Assembly: GCF_910580175.1 (NCBI RefSeq)
Contig: NZ_CAJTXD010000005.1
Span: 1-64,000 of the forward strand
Reading direction: 5' to 3'
From: an uncultured Alistipes sp.
GTDB taxonomy: Bacteria > Bacteroidota > Bacteroidia > Bacteroidales > Rikenellaceae
Length of the DNA stretch: 64,000 nucleotides
Below, piece by piece: positions 53,848 through 63,269 of the stretch. The notes beneath the pieces were generated by a model. The model was not told where the DNA came from. It saw nothing but the letters and a program-made list of their open reading frames with translations, and made no database searches. The translations under genes were made by a program, and so were the position numbers. Each line of letters starts with the position of its first letter. Position 1 is the stretch's first letter.

Positions 53848-53885
53848 AAAGGTAGTTGTAATTTGGCAATAAAACGCTAAATTTG
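53848..53885. promoter_or_regulatory. Divergent -7 boxes for dusB and argS
   Basis: The minus strand has TACCTTTG (53848-53855) facing dusB, and the plus strand has TAAATTTG (53878-53885) facing argS, each about 23 bases from its start codon. The two promoters overlap within an 84-bp gap. Confidence 0.65.
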
Positions 53886-53909
53886 TAGGCTAAATTCCAT
53901 CTTACGAAC

Positions 53910-55784
53910 ATGAATATCGAGACCTTTATTTCGGATGCCGTCCGCCGCACGGTCGAAACGCTCTACGGATCGTCGGAGGGCGAAGAACTGCAAATCCAGA
54001 AGACCCGCAAGGAATTCGAGGGCGACTATACGCTCGTGACGTTCCCGCTGCTGCGGCGAAGCCGCAAATCGCCCGAAGCCACGGCGACCGAAATAGGCAC
54101 CTATATGACGGACAACGTGCCGGAGATCAAGGGATTCAACGTCATCAAAGGATTCCTGAACCTCTCGCTCGACGCTTCGGTCTGGGCGGCGCGCTTCGCC
54201 GAAATCGCAGCCGACGACCGGTTCGGGCAAGCAGCTCCCTCGGGCCGTACGGTAATGGTCGAATATTCGTCGCCCAACACCAACAAGCCCCTGCACCTGG
54301 GCCACATCCGCAACAACCTGCTGGGTTATTCGGTGGCGCAGATTCTGGCGGCGAACGGCCACCATGTCATCAAGGCCAACCTGGTCAACGACCGCGGCAT
54401 CCACATCTGCAAGTCGATGCTGGCCTGGAAACTCTACGGCAACGGCGAGACGCCCGCCTCGTCGGGCATGAAAGGCGACCATCTGGTGGGCAAATATTAT
54501 GTGGAATTCGACAAGCACTACAAAGCCGAAATCAAGGAGCTGACGGCCCTGGGCCAAAGCGAAGAGGAAGCCAAGAAGAACGCCCCCATCATGCTTCAGG
54601 CGCAGGAAATGCTGCGTAAATGGGAGGCCAAAGACCCCGAAGTCTATTCGCTGTGGGAGACCATGAACAGCTGGGTGTACGAGGGCTTCGACGTGACGTA
54701 CAAGGCTTTGGGCGTCGACTTCGACAAGGTTTACCATGAATCGCAGACCTACCTGCTGGGCAAATCGCTGGTCGAGGAGGGTCTCGCCAAGGGCGTTTTC
54801 TACCGCCGCGACGACAACTCGGTGTGGATCGATCTGACGGGCGACGGGCTGGACGAGAAGCTGCTGCTGCGCGGCGACGGCACCTCGGTATACATGACCC
54901 AAGACCTCGGCACCGCATTCCGCCGCTTCGAGGACAACAAACTCGACGACATGATCTATGTGGTCGGCAACGAACAGAACTACCATTTCCAGGTGCTCAA
55001 ACTTGTGCTCAAGAAACTGGGCTATGCCGACTGGAGCGACCACATTACCCACCTCTCCTACGGCATGGTGGAGCTGCCCGAGGGCAAGATGAAGTCGCGC
55101 GAAGGCACCGTGGTCGATGCCGACGACCTGATCGCCGACATGGTAACGACGGCCCGCGAGATGTCCGCCGAACTGGGCAAGCTGGAGAGCTGCACGGCCG
55201 AAGAAGCCGACGCCGTATCGACGATGGTCGGCCTGGGCGCCCTGAAATACTTCATCCTCAAAGTCGACCCCAAGAAAACGATGCTTTTCGACCCGCGCGA
55301 ATCGATCGACTTCAACGGCAACACCGGCCCGTTCATCCAATACACTCACGCGCGCATCCGCTCCATCCTGCGCAAGGCCGCCGAAGCGGGTATCGACACG
55401 GCTCTGCCTTTGAACACGTCCGCACAGGCGAAGATCGCACAGCCCGGCACCTCGACCCGGCCCGAAAATACCGAAGCCGGGATCTGCCAGTCTGCTGTCG
55501 AGAGCGGCCAGCTGCTCCTGCCCGAAGAAATCGACTTGATAAAAACGCTCTCGGAATACCCCGCCACGGTCAAGGCAGCCGGCGACAACTTCGCACCCTC
55601 GATCATCGGCGCCTACGTCTACGAACTGGCCAAGCAGTTCAACGGCTACTATCACGACCATTCGATCCTCAAGGAGGAGAACGACGGAGTGCGTCGCCTG
55701 CGTCTGCAACTGGCCGCCCAGGTGGCCCGCGTGATCCGCAGCGGTATGAAGTTGCTGGGCATCGAGGTGCCGGAACGGATGTAA
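53910..55784 (+). CDS. argS: Arginyl-tRNA synthetase
   Basis: This 624-residue class I synthetase has an N-terminal tRNA-recognition domain (about 1-110). The HIGH-type motif is in SSPNTNKPLHLGHIRNN, the KMSKS-equivalent in EGKMKSREGTVVDADDL, and DALM-type helices make up the anticodon-binding C-terminus ending LGIEVPERM. All key parts are in place and the size is normal for Bacteroidetes. Confidence 0.97.
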   Translation: MNIETFISDAVRRTVETLYGSSEGEELQIQKTRKEFEGDYTLVTFPLLRRSRKSPEATATEIGTYMTDNVPEIKGFNVIKGFLNLSLDASVWAARFAEIAADDRFGQAAPSGRTVMVEYSSPNTNKPLHLGHIRNNLLGYSVAQILAANGHHVIKANLVNDRGIHICKSMLAWKLYGNGETPASSGMKGDHLVGKYYVEFDKHYKAEIKELTALGQSEEEAKKNAPIMLQAQEMLRKWEAKDPEVYSLWETMNSWVYEGFDVTYKALGVDFDKVYHESQTYLLGKSLVEEGLAKGVFYRRDDNSVWIDLTGDGLDEKLLLRGDGTSVYMTQDLGTAFRRFEDNKLDDMIYVVGNEQNYHFQVLKLVLKKLGYADWSDHITHLSYGMVELPEGKMKSREGTVVDADDLIADMVTTAREMSAELGKLESCTAEEADAVSTMVGLGALKYFILKVDPKKTMLFDPRESIDFNGNTGPFIQYTHARIRSILRKAAEAGIDTALPLNTSAQAKIAQPGTSTRPENTEAGICQSAVESGQLLLPEEIDLIKTLSEYPATVKAAGDNFAPSIIGAYVYELAKQFNGYYHDHSILKEENDGVRRLRLQLAAQVARVIRSGMKLLGIEVPERM

Positions 55785-55871
55785 CCGGATGTCAGCCGGA
55801 CGCATCCGCCCTTACCGACCGTCCATGCACACGGCGTAAGCCGCGGCAAGACGTTTTCGGCATCGGAAACC

Positions 55872-55908
55872 GACAAAAAAAGGAAGTCGCAAAACGACTT
55901 CCTTTTTT
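55872..55908. terminator. Bidirectional terminator between argS and pepD
   Basis: AAAAAAGGAAGTCG and CGACTTCCTTTTTT form a perfect 14-bp stem with a 4-nt loop, between convergent stops. Confidence 0.92.
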
Positions 55909-55924
55909 ATTCGGGTTGCGGCGG

Positions 55925-57373
55925 CTACAACGTCCGCAGCACCTCTTTGAGCAACTCCCAGAACTTGGGCACGGTAGCGATTTCGAGCCGCTCATCGGGC
56001 GAATGCACGCCGCGCAAGGTCGGGCCGAACGAGACCATCTCCAGATCGGGATATTTTTCGAGGAACAACCCGCACTCCAGACCGGCATGGATCGCCCGCA
56101 CCTTGGGCTGGGCATCGAACAGACGCCGGTAAGCCGAAGCGGTAATCTCCAACAACCGGGAATGCGGGTCGGGCGCCCACCCCGGATAACCGTCGGAATG
56201 CGTAACATCGGCACCGGCCAATGCGAAGACCGACTCGACCATCTGCATGACGTAGGTTTTGGCGCTTTCGACCGACGACCGCTGCGACGAAGTGACGACG
56301 ATCCGCCCCTGCTCGAACTTTACCGATGCCAGATTGGTCGACGTCTCGACCAGCCCCGGCACGGCGGCCGACATGGCGATGACACCATTGGGCACCCCCA
56401 CGAGCGAATAGACCAAAGCGAACTGCGTGCGGGACTCCAGCACCTCGTCGACCTCGGGCATTTCGTTGAGCGTGATCCGGAAATTGGGTTCGCGCAGCCG
56501 GAACTCGGCCTCCAGGTCAGCAGCGAAAAGCTCGTAACGCTTGATGAAATCCTTTTTCAACCGGGTCGGCACACCGAAGATGGCATACGCCTCGCGCGGA
56601 ATAGCGTTCCGCAGATTGCCGCCCGAGAAATAGCTTAACCGCAGCTCGCACGACTGCATGCCGTCCCACAACAAGCGGGCGACGGTCTTGTTGGAATTGA
56701 CACGCCCCTTGTCTATATCGTCGCCCGAATGGCCGCCCAACAGATCGGAAACATCGACGCGAAAGAACGAATAGTTCTTCGGCGCCTCCTCCATGAGGAG
56801 CTTGAACGCAGCCACGGTATCGACGCCGCCGGCGCAACCGATGAAGAGTTCGCCCTCGTCCTCGGAGTCGAGGTTGAGCAGATATTTGCCCTGCAACATC
56901 CCTTCGCCCAACTCGAAAGCTCCCGTGAGACCGGTCTCCTCGTCGACCGTAAAGAGCGCTTCCAGGGGGCCGTGCTCGACCGACGGATCGATCAGAGCCG
57001 CCAGGGCCGCAGCCATGCCGATGCCGCAGTCGGCGCCCAGAGTCGTGCCCTCGGCCCGCACCCATCCGCCATCGATGCGCGTACGGATCGGATCGTTGTC
57101 GAAATCGAACTCCACGTCGGAATTCTTTTCGCAGACCATATCCATATGGGACTGCAAGACAACGCCCGGACGCTCTTCGAAACCGGGCGTCGCAGGCTTG
57201 CGCATCACAACGTTGCCGACGGCATCCTTTTGATATTCGAGGTCATGACATTTGGCGAAGCCGACCAGAAAATCGATGATCTTGCCCTCCTTTTTCGAGG
57301 GACGCGGCACCTGCGTGATGGCGTCGAACTGTTCCCACACCAAGCGGGGTTCCAGATTGGAGATTTCGGACAT
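55925..57373 (-). CDS. pepD: Aminoacyl-histidine dipeptidase (M20C, PepD)
   Basis: The protein has 482 residues from the ATG at 57373 (MSEISNLEPRLVWEQFDAIT); the longer frame passes through the promoter and is not used. The metal-binding motif is LQSHMDMVCEKN, the bridging aspartate is in TTLGADCGIG, and the catalytic Glu pair is in TVDEETGLTGA. These cytosolic zinc enzymes cleave Xaa-His and other dipeptides. It has no signal peptide. A -7 box TAATTTTG lies at 57477-57484 on the minus strand. Confidence 0.94.
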   Translation of the reverse strand: MSEISNLEPRLVWEQFDAITQVPRPSKKEGKIIDFLVGFAKCHDLEYQKDAVGNVVMRKPATPGFEERPGVVLQSHMDMVCEKNSDVEFDFDNDPIRTRIDGGWVRAEGTTLGADCGIGMAAALAALIDPSVEHGPLEALFTVDEETGLTGAFELGEGMLQGKYLLNLDSEDEGELFIGCAGGVDTVAAFKLLMEEAPKNYSFFRVDVSDLLGGHSGDDIDKGRVNSNKTVARLLWDGMQSCELRLSYFSGGNLRNAIPREAYAIFGVPTRLKKDFIKRYELFAADLEAEFRLREPNFRITLNEMPEVDEVLESRTQFALVYSLVGVPNGVIAMSAAVPGLVETSTNLASVKFEQGRIVVTSSQRSSVESAKTYVMQMVESVFALAGADVTHSDGYPGWAPDPHSRLLEITASAYRRLFDAQPKVRAIHAGLECGLFLEKYPDLEMVSFGPTLRGVHSPDERLEIATVPKFWELLKEVLRTL

Positions 57374-57778
57374 AGGTTTAAAAATTAATTCATGGTTCAT
57401 GCAGGTTCCTCGGCCAAGCATATCGGCAGCCCGCCGATCTTGCCCGAACCTGGTCATGACAAAAATTATCTCCTGCAAAATTACGAAATTATCGCCAACT
57501 TGCTATCGCCGCCGAAAAAAATGTCCCCCCTACGGCCGCACATCTTCGGGCCATGCGGAATCCGAGGGCGGGATTACGGATTTCAGCCAAAATAGGATTG
57601 CGATCGGCAATACGGCAACCGGGGGATCGCTATACCGGCTGCCATCCCGAACCGCCCGACGGTCATCGGGAGGGACAGCGATTTGCGGATGCGAAGAAAA
57701 AACATTAATTTTGATTTTCACAACTTTCGATTGCGACCGGAACCATTCGGTCGTTCGAACCAAGATTCGATTCATGTT
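57374..57778. other. Divergent regulatory gap between pepD and ispF
   Basis: I see no gene in these 405 bases. It holds the pepD promoter (TAATTTTG on the minus strand, 57477-57484) with a leader of about 100 nt, and the ispF promoter described separately. The central 200 bases contain nothing I recognise. Confidence 0.6.
57682..57713 (+). promoter_or_regulatory. Full Bacteroidetes promoter of ispF
   Basis: TTTG (57682-57685), a 20-nt spacer and TAATTTTG (57706-57713) match both promoter elements, with a leader of about 60 nt. Confidence 0.8.
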
Positions 57779-58258
57779 ATGGATTTCAGAATAGGACACG
57801 GATATGACGTGCACGCGCTGGCCGACGACCTGAAGCTGGTGCTGGGAGGGGTGGAGATACCCTACACAAAAGGGCTGGTCGCCCACTCGGACGGCGACGT
57901 GGCGATTCATGCGGTGTGCGACGCACTCTTGGGTGCAGCCGCATTGGGCGACATCGGGCTTCATTTTCCGGACACTTCGTCCGACTATTCGGGCATCGAC
58001 TCGAAGATTCTGCTGCACCGCACGGCCGCGATGGTACGGGAAAAGGGATATGAAATCGGCAACGTCGACTGCACGATCCGCATGCAACGGCCCAAGCTGC
58101 GCCCTTTCATCGACGCCATGCGCCGCGCCTTGGCCGATGCTATGGGTGTAGACGATGACCGGGTGTCGGTCAAAGCTACGACCACAGAGCATCTGGGCTT
58201 CGAAGGACGCGAAGAAGGGGTTTCGGTGTCGGCCGTAGCACTGATATTCAGGCCATAA
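57779..58258 (+). CDS. ispF: 2-C-methyl-D-erythritol 2,4-cyclodiphosphate synthase
   Basis: This 159-residue enzyme of the MEP isoprenoid pathway has the zinc-binding RIGHGYDVHAL, the HSDGDVAIHAVCDALLGA signature, GDIGLHFPDT and the C-terminal VSVKATTTEHLGFEGREEG. The protein is complete and trimeric in the family. It stands alone behind a clear two-element promoter. Confidence 0.97.
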   Translation: MDFRIGHGYDVHALADDLKLVLGGVEIPYTKGLVAHSDGDVAIHAVCDALLGAAALGDIGLHFPDTSSDYSGIDSKILLHRTAAMVREKGYEIGNVDCTIRMQRPKLRPFIDAMRRALADAMGVDDDRVSVKATTTEHLGFEGREEGVSVSAVALIFRP

Positions 58259-58380
58259 ATTCAGCTTCGATGTTCAGGCCCTGAGAATCCGCACACCAGC
58301 ACGCTGTCTCTGCCGACCGGCCCGAACCGGCAAAATGCAACCCGCCGAACGACATCTGCGGGCAGCCAAAAATCCGGAAT

Positions 58381-59028
58381 TCAATCCAGTCTGCGGAATT
58401 TCGGATCGCCCATGCGCTTGTTCCAGAGCCAACCTGCATAGCGCATGGATGTTTCAGGCGTATCGAGCATCAAAACGGTCTCTCCGGTAACCGTGGAGAC
58501 GGTCAGTTCGGCACGATATTCCTCGGCGCCGTCGACGAACCCGAACGAAACCTGCCAGGCCGATGCTCCGCGCACGGCCCGATAATCGCGGATCGACGGC
58601 GCATCGAAATTGAGCATCCCCACATATTGGGTCGCGCCGGTCTCGACGGGCAAATGCACCTCGACACGATCGACCAGCAGACCGAAAAAGAAATAATCCG
58701 CATAAATCGAGCGTATCAACCCTTTCGGCCGTTGCTGCATCGAATTGGGATAGAACAGATAGTTGCGCGACTGCACGAGCGAATCGATGCGCGCGGCATA
58801 GACCCGGGCACGATAGGCCCGACGCTCGGGCCGGGTCATATGACGGGTCGGCTCCTCGTAGACGGTCGTATGCTCGGTAATATGCACGGGTGCCTGCTGC
58901 ACAGGGACGATCGTCGTCTGCGGCACGCTGTCGACCGCCGCGGTGCCTATGGCGATCTGCGGGTTTTGAGCAAAAACGGCACCGGCTGCAAAAAGCAGCG
59001 CGGCGCCGAACGACAAAGAAAACTTCAT
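58381..59028 (-). CDS. DUF4251-type secreted protein, second of a tandem pair
   Basis: The protein has 215 residues with a signal peptide at 1-20 (ending AVFAQ). A linker follows, then a beta-rich domain with the pattern of its neighbour: RIDSLVQSRNYLFYPNSMQQRPKG, YADYFFFGLLVDRVEVHLP and YVGMLNFDAPSIRDY. It matches the DUF4251 domain of Bacteroidetes, which has no known activity. It starts one base after the upstream paralogue stops, so the two are co-translated copies. Confidence 0.8.
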   Translation of the reverse strand: MKFSLSFGAALLFAAGAVFAQNPQIAIGTAAVDSVPQTTIVPVQQAPVHITEHTTVYEEPTRHMTRPERRAYRARVYAARIDSLVQSRNYLFYPNSMQQRPKGLIRSIYADYFFFGLLVDRVEVHLPVETGATQYVGMLNFDAPSIRDYRAVRGASAWQVSFGFVDGAEEYRAELTVSTVTGETVLMLDTPETSMRYAGWLWNKRMGDPKFRRLD

Positions 59029-59029
59029 G

Positions 59030-59572
59030 TCAATATAACTGCGAAATGCTTCCCGAATACTCCACGGCGTTGTACCACGGATTGGTAATCGTCAGGTTGG
59101 CACCGCCCGTGCGGGAGAAAATCTCGAACGTGAACGTATAGGTCGACGACGAGTAAAGCGACGTGCTGAAAGTCACCATCCATCCTTCGTGGGTCTGTTC
59201 GGTGGTGTAGCCCTGAAGATCGGTAACCGTATAGTTGAGCACCGTCACGAAATAAGGCTGGACGTAGCCCTTGATGTAAGGCAGGCAGATGTCGGCGGTT
59301 CCGTCCCAGATGGCGACGTTGAACGAAGGGTTCATGATCTGACGCATGGGGCCGGCCGGCTGGCGCTGCATAGTCTGGGGATTGAACTGGAAGCTGTGCG
59401 AAAGGACGATCGAGTCGACCATCTTTTCGTAATCGGCGATCCGCTGGGCACGGCGTTTCTCGCGCACCTCGCGGCGCTCCTCCTTGGGCGAAAGCATCTT
59501 CTTCTGGCCGATGACCGTGACGGCCGCCACACAAAGCATCAGGCCGCAAAGAAGAATGGCTGTTTTTTTCAT
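59030..59572 (-). CDS. DUF4251-type secreted protein, first of a tandem pair
   Basis: The protein has 180 residues from the ATG at 59572, where a signal peptide starts (MKKTAILLCGLMLCVAAVTV). A basic helical linker precedes the DUF4251-like domain: DSIVLSHSFQFNPQTMQRQPAG, FNVAIWDGTADICLPYIKGY and TVTDLQGYTTEQTHEGWMVT. The longer frame upstream would cross a terminator and is not used. Function is unknown, probably periplasmic or outer-membrane-associated. Confidence 0.8.
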   Translation of the reverse strand: MKKTAILLCGLMLCVAAVTVIGQKKMLSPKEERREVREKRRAQRIADYEKMVDSIVLSHSFQFNPQTMQRQPAGPMRQIMNPSFNVAIWDGTADICLPYIKGYVQPYFVTVLNYTVTDLQGYTTEQTHEGWMVTFSTSLYSSSTYTFTFEIFSRTGGANLTITNPWYNAVEYSGSISQLY

Positions 59573-59631
59573 GGCACGTAATGGTTTGGTTTTGCGGCCA
59601 TGATTGCAATTTCGGTGCCGAAGAGCAGACA

Positions 59632-59664
59632 AAAAAAAGACCTCGCAGTTTTTGCGAGATCTTT
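59632..59664 (-). terminator. Terminator of the DUF3800 gene
   Basis: On the minus strand GATCTCGCA and TGCGAGGTC pair around a short loop, followed by eight T. Confidence 0.9.
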
Positions 59665-59677
59665 TCACTTCGACACA

Positions 59678-60745
59678 TCAAATATTATCGACGGAACACA
59701 TATTAGCTGCTAAATATTCAAATGGATCGACATCATTCGAGCTATCTACCGATTCAGTAAGTTCTGCAACCGAAGAGGGCATAACTGAATAACACCGAAG
59801 ATCGAAGAATGGGAAACCTTTTATTTCATCCTGAAACCTTTGAAATCTGTCCGTTGTCGGGTTCCATCTGAATGCGACGGCACTTGCCACCATATCCGCA
59901 ACCTGAATTCCGAAACAATCTTTAGAATCAGTCATTGTAAGCTTCGTTATCGGCAGTGGAAACAGTTGCTTGCGGGAATCATATCCTACCTCTTGTTTAT
60001 TGGGAATAGACATTAAACCATTTATGATATTTTCATGGGCTTCTATCTGTTTTGAATTGTCCGTCAATATGTTCAAATATGTTCCCGTCTTCTTATGCCA
60101 ATAGTTAGTCAGCACTAATAAAGAACTAATAGTAACATCCAACGAATAGGTTTTATCCCCGGTAAGTACAACATCCAACATCTGTCGGCTCATTAGTATG
60201 TATTCCAATAACTCGCTGAAACGGGAAGCCGCTTGTTCTTTCAATTGAATAACGACTTGATAAAAATCTTCAGCAGTTTCTATCTGCGGCTCTCTCATCA
60301 TTCGTTCAAAAGTCTCCCTAAATTTTTTAACAAGTGCTTTATCGGAATGATTCTCCGCAAAAACATAAAGGCAATTGGCCAAAACCATATTTCTTCTTTG
60401 CGTATATAAGTCTTGCCGCAAAACATAGTGAATAACAGGTTCGATGAGCATGTCTACCATTTTAGCATATATGCAAAATCGCTTATGCGTGAACGCGTAA
60501 TAGACATGTTTGTCATCTATCAATTCATGTTGCAGAAATTTCTTAATCGCCTCGCGGCCTTCGTGGCTCTTTTTCATCTTAACGAAGTGCATTTCGCGAT
60601 CGTATCCGATGTCGTTCTTGATCCGATCCAGTTCTTCTTCAGAAAATTTGACAGCCGATAATACGAAATATTGCCGCCTTTCATCGGTTAGGTTAGAGCC
60701 CGTATTGCCGGCGTCGTCTACATAGATCGTTGTCTCCTTGTTCAT
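59678..60745 (-). CDS. DUF3800-domain protein
   Basis: This 355-residue protein carries the DUF3800 signatures: an early YVDDAGNTGSN with the acidic pair and a late FGIQVADMVASAVAF. The fold is thought to be RNase H-like, and members are common next to mobile elements and defence loci, but no activity is established. Codon and base use are more AT-rich than in neighbouring core genes, suggesting transfer. It lies 51 bases downstream of the LRR gene stop on the same strand; whether they share a transcript is unclear. Confidence 0.85.
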   Translation of the reverse strand: MNKETTIYVDDAGNTGSNLTDERRQYFVLSAVKFSEEELDRIKNDIGYDREMHFVKMKKSHEGREAIKKFLQHELIDDKHVYYAFTHKRFCIYAKMVDMLIEPVIHYVLRQDLYTQRRNMVLANCLYVFAENHSDKALVKKFRETFERMMREPQIETAEDFYQVVIQLKEQAASRFSELLEYILMSRQMLDVVLTGDKTYSLDVTISSLLVLTNYWHKKTGTYLNILTDNSKQIEAHENIINGLMSIPNKQEVGYDSRKQLFPLPITKLTMTDSKDCFGIQVADMVASAVAFRWNPTTDRFQRFQDEIKGFPFFDLRCYSVMPSSVAELTESVDSSNDVDPFEYLAANMCSVDNI

Positions 60746-60796
60746 AATTCTGCGGATTTTGTCAAAAGAAAATATTAAAAATAAATGTATCTAACA

Positions 60797-62962
60797 TTAC
60801 CGAATCTTACGGTATTCGATATCAATAGTATGACCGTTATAGGTCCAGCTACCAGAAGTAAATCGATAATCATAGTCAGGATCGCTCGGGCTCGGCCCCG
60901 TCGGGATAGTATTATTATCGAACCACGCCGTTACATAGAAAACATATCCCTTCCCAGGGTTGGAGTCGCACTGCAAAGACTCCAACAATGTATTCTTCGA
61001 GATATCCAACGATGTTAATTTATTGGAATGACAACCCAACCACATCAACGCAGTATTCCTCGACACATCCAATGAGGTTAACTGATTGTAGTGACAATAC
61101 AACTTTGTCAAAGCAGTATTCCTCGATACATCCAACGAAGTCAACTGATTGTATTCGCAGTTCAAATGTATCAACGCCAAATGATTCGATACATCCAACA
61201 CATTTAACTTATTATAGGAACACAATAAATACTCTAACAAAGTATTTTTCGAGATATCCAACGATGTTAATCTATTGGAATGGCAACCTAACCGCCTCAA
61301 AGCAGTATTCCTTGACACATCCAGCAAAGTCAACCGATTGTAAGAAATATCCAAATTTGTCAATGCCAAGTTATTCGATACATCCAACGCTATTAACTGA
61401 TTGTATTGACAATCCAACGAGGTTAACGCAGTATTCTTCGACACATCCAACGAGGTCAACCGATTGAGGTAGCAATTCAACGTCGCCAAAGCAGTATTCC
61501 TAGACACATCCAACAAGGTTAACTCATTGTTGCGGCAATTCAACTTCGTCAAAGCAATATTCCTCGACACATCCAGCAAGGTCAACCGATTGTAAGAAAT
61601 ATCCAAATTTGTCAATGCCAAGTTATTCGATACATCCAACGAATTCAATTGAGTACTACTACAATCCAAGTATTCCAATGCCGTACAACCGGAAATATCC
61701 AATGATATCAATTGATTGAAGTAGCAGATCAAACTTGTTAATGCTGTACATCCGGACACATCCAACGAGGTTAACTCATTGTTGCGGCAATTCAACGATG
61801 TCAAAGCCGAGAAATACTCAATACCCTGTAAAGAGGTAAGACCTCTTCCAGAAACATTCATTTGCGTAATATTCCTAACCTCCTTATAGGTAATATGGTT
61901 CGCATCGGCAATATACCCACGGCTCTGTAACGTTCGGGCAAAAAACGGATCGAAAGCCGCAGTGATATCCACGTCATCATCATTTTCCGACTGAACGACA
62001 GATAATTCACATGATTGCTCTCCATAAAAAATACGAACAGTAGCTTTGCGTTGTAAAGAATTGAGACCGCTGCCAGTGATAGTCAATGCGACTTTTCCCG
62101 CCTTTCCGCTTTCAGGCGTCAAAGTCAGCCATCCGGAATCGCCTGCTGCATATTCAATCGAAGTTTTCCAGTCGACATTTACCTCGAACGGCACTTCTAC
62201 GGAACCGCCCTTGGCTGCAACCGCATAGTCTGTATACTCAATCTTCAAAGTTGGAATTATGGCCGACTGGATAATAGTCAATGTGTTGTATTTTTCGCCA
62301 TAAAGAATACGAACGAACGCTTTTCGCTGCTCGGTAGTAGAATTTGCTTCGGCTGTTATAGTCAATACGACATTTCCGGCTTCTCCGCTTTCTGGCGTCA
62401 AAGTCAGCCATCCGGAATCGCCTGCCGCATACTCGATCGAAGTTTCCCAATCGACATTTACCTCGAACGATAGCTGCCTATAATCGCCTTTAGCTAAAAA
62501 ATAATGTATCGCAGTCACATTTGGAGTTAAAACAGGGGGTTCTGGTGTTCTGGCGGACTGAATGACAAATACTTCGCATAATCTCCCGCTATAAAGAATA
62601 TGAACGGTAGCAGTCCGCTGCTCGGTAGCGGAATTGGATTCGGCCGTTATGGTCAATACGACATTTCCGGCCTCGCCGCTTTCGGGCGTCAAGGTCAGCC
62701 ATCCGGAATCCTCCGTGCGGTACTCGATCGAAGTTTTCCAGTCGACATTTACCTCAAATGGTATCTGCACAGAACCGCCCTCGGCAGGAAACGTGTATTT
62801 TGTAGTCCCGATTGTCAAAGCAGGAGTCTCTCCCGGTGTTTCGGAAGGTTGTCCCGGAGTTTCTCCGGGCCGGTTCGGACTTTCAGCTATCGCATCATCT
62901 TTTTCACTGCACCCTGCGAAGATCATAGCTGCAAGAAAAAATAGCGCACAAAATTTCTTCAT
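60797..62962 (-). CDS. BACON-domain, leucine-rich-repeat surface lipoprotein
   Basis: The protein has 721 residues from the ATG at 62962; the longer frame runs into the structured leader. A lipoprotein signal ends FAGC (Cys18), followed by SEKDD, the acidic signal for surface export in Bacteroidetes. A Pro/Gly/Glu-rich stalk (24-48) is followed by three BACON-like Ig domains (about 49-136, 146-233 and 239-325), which are nearly identical in VDWKTSIEYAAGDSGWLTLT. Residues 397-669 are 13 exact 21-residue leucine-rich repeats (LTSLDVSxNTALTxLxCxxNx), and a 52-residue cap ends the protein. It probably binds host proteins, glycans or other cells. Low GC and its setting suggest acquisition. Confidence 0.88.
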   Translation of the reverse strand: MKKFCALFFLAAMIFAGCSEKDDAIAESPNRPGETPGQPSETPGETPALTIGTTKYTFPAEGGSVQIPFEVNVDWKTSIEYRTEDSGWLTLTPESGEAGNVVLTITAESNSATEQRTATVHILYSGRLCEVFVIQSARTPEPPVLTPNVTAIHYFLAKGDYRQLSFEVNVDWETSIEYAAGDSGWLTLTPESGEAGNVVLTITAEANSTTEQRKAFVRILYGEKYNTLTIIQSAIIPTLKIEYTDYAVAAKGGSVEVPFEVNVDWKTSIEYAAGDSGWLTLTPESGKAGKVALTITGSGLNSLQRKATVRIFYGEQSCELSVVQSENDDDVDITAAFDPFFARTLQSRGYIADANHITYKEVRNITQMNVSGRGLTSLQGIEYFSALTSLNCRNNELTSLDVSGCTALTSLICYFNQLISLDISGCTALEYLDCSSTQLNSLDVSNNLALTNLDISYNRLTLLDVSRNIALTKLNCRNNELTLLDVSRNTALATLNCYLNRLTSLDVSKNTALTSLDCQYNQLIALDVSNNLALTNLDISYNRLTLLDVSRNTALRRLGCHSNRLTSLDISKNTLLEYLLCSYNKLNVLDVSNHLALIHLNCEYNQLTSLDVSRNTALTKLYCHYNQLTSLDVSRNTALMWLGCHSNKLTSLDISKNTLLESLQCDSNPGKGYVFYVTAWFDNNTIPTGPSPSDPDYDYRFTSGSWTYNGHTIDIEYRKIR
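60956..61774 (-). repeat. Thirteen 63-bp tandem repeats encoding the LRR array
   Basis: Each 63-bp unit encodes one 21-residue LRR. Several units are almost identical in DNA (for example the two that encode NNLALTNLDISYNR), which would allow gain or loss of units by recombination. Confidence 0.9.
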
Positions 62963-63054
62963 ACAATTCGATTGTAGTTTAGAAAAATACTCGGTTTGTC
63001 CTTTTCGAGGTCGAGGCACGCACATAAAAAAAGCGCGGACAAAACTCTTTATCT

Positions 63055-63173
63055 GTTCTTGAGGTCTTAGGATACCATGCAACCAAATAAATGAGTAAAG
63101 CCCACGCCGTGAGGGCGTGAGCGTCACCGCTTTACTCTTGGTTGCTCTGTGAAGTTTCCTAAGTTTCAAGAAC
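63055..63173 (-). ncRNA. 119-nt nested inverted-repeat structure in the LRR gene leader
   Basis: Five pairings are nested in order: GTTCTTGA/TCAAGAAC (63055-63062, 63166-63173), CTTAGGA/TCCTAAG (63066-63072, 63157-63163), GCAACCAA/TTGGTTGC (63079-63086, 63138-63145), GAGTAAAGC/GCTTTACTC (63093-63101, 63129-63137) and CACGCC/GGCGTG (63103-63108, 63114-63119). Internal loops are asymmetric. The likely promoter at 63262-63269 would place it in the 5' leader, 93 bases before the start codon. It may be a cis-acting RNA, an independent small RNA or a palindromic mobile element. Confidence 0.7.
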
Positions 63174-63261
63174 AAGAATAAAAGCTAACGCTTTTTCCGA
63201 ATATGTCTACAATGTGCGCACAGGCACCACTATTTCATAGGCAGCAGAATTGAATACTATG

Positions 63262-63269
63262 CAAATATA
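63262..63269 (-). promoter_or_regulatory. -7 box driving the structured leader and LRR gene
   Basis: The minus strand reads TATATTTG, a consensus -7 element, about 300 bases before the LRR start codon. Confidence 0.55.

Noticed and set aside
58259..58380. Possible gene between ispF and the DUF4251 pair
   Set aside because: The gap is only 122 bases between convergent stops; no frame, promoter or strong hairpin was found.
60956..61774. 63-bp tandem repeats as a possible CRISPR-like array
   Set aside because: The repeats are in frame, have no unique spacers and encode a regular LRR.
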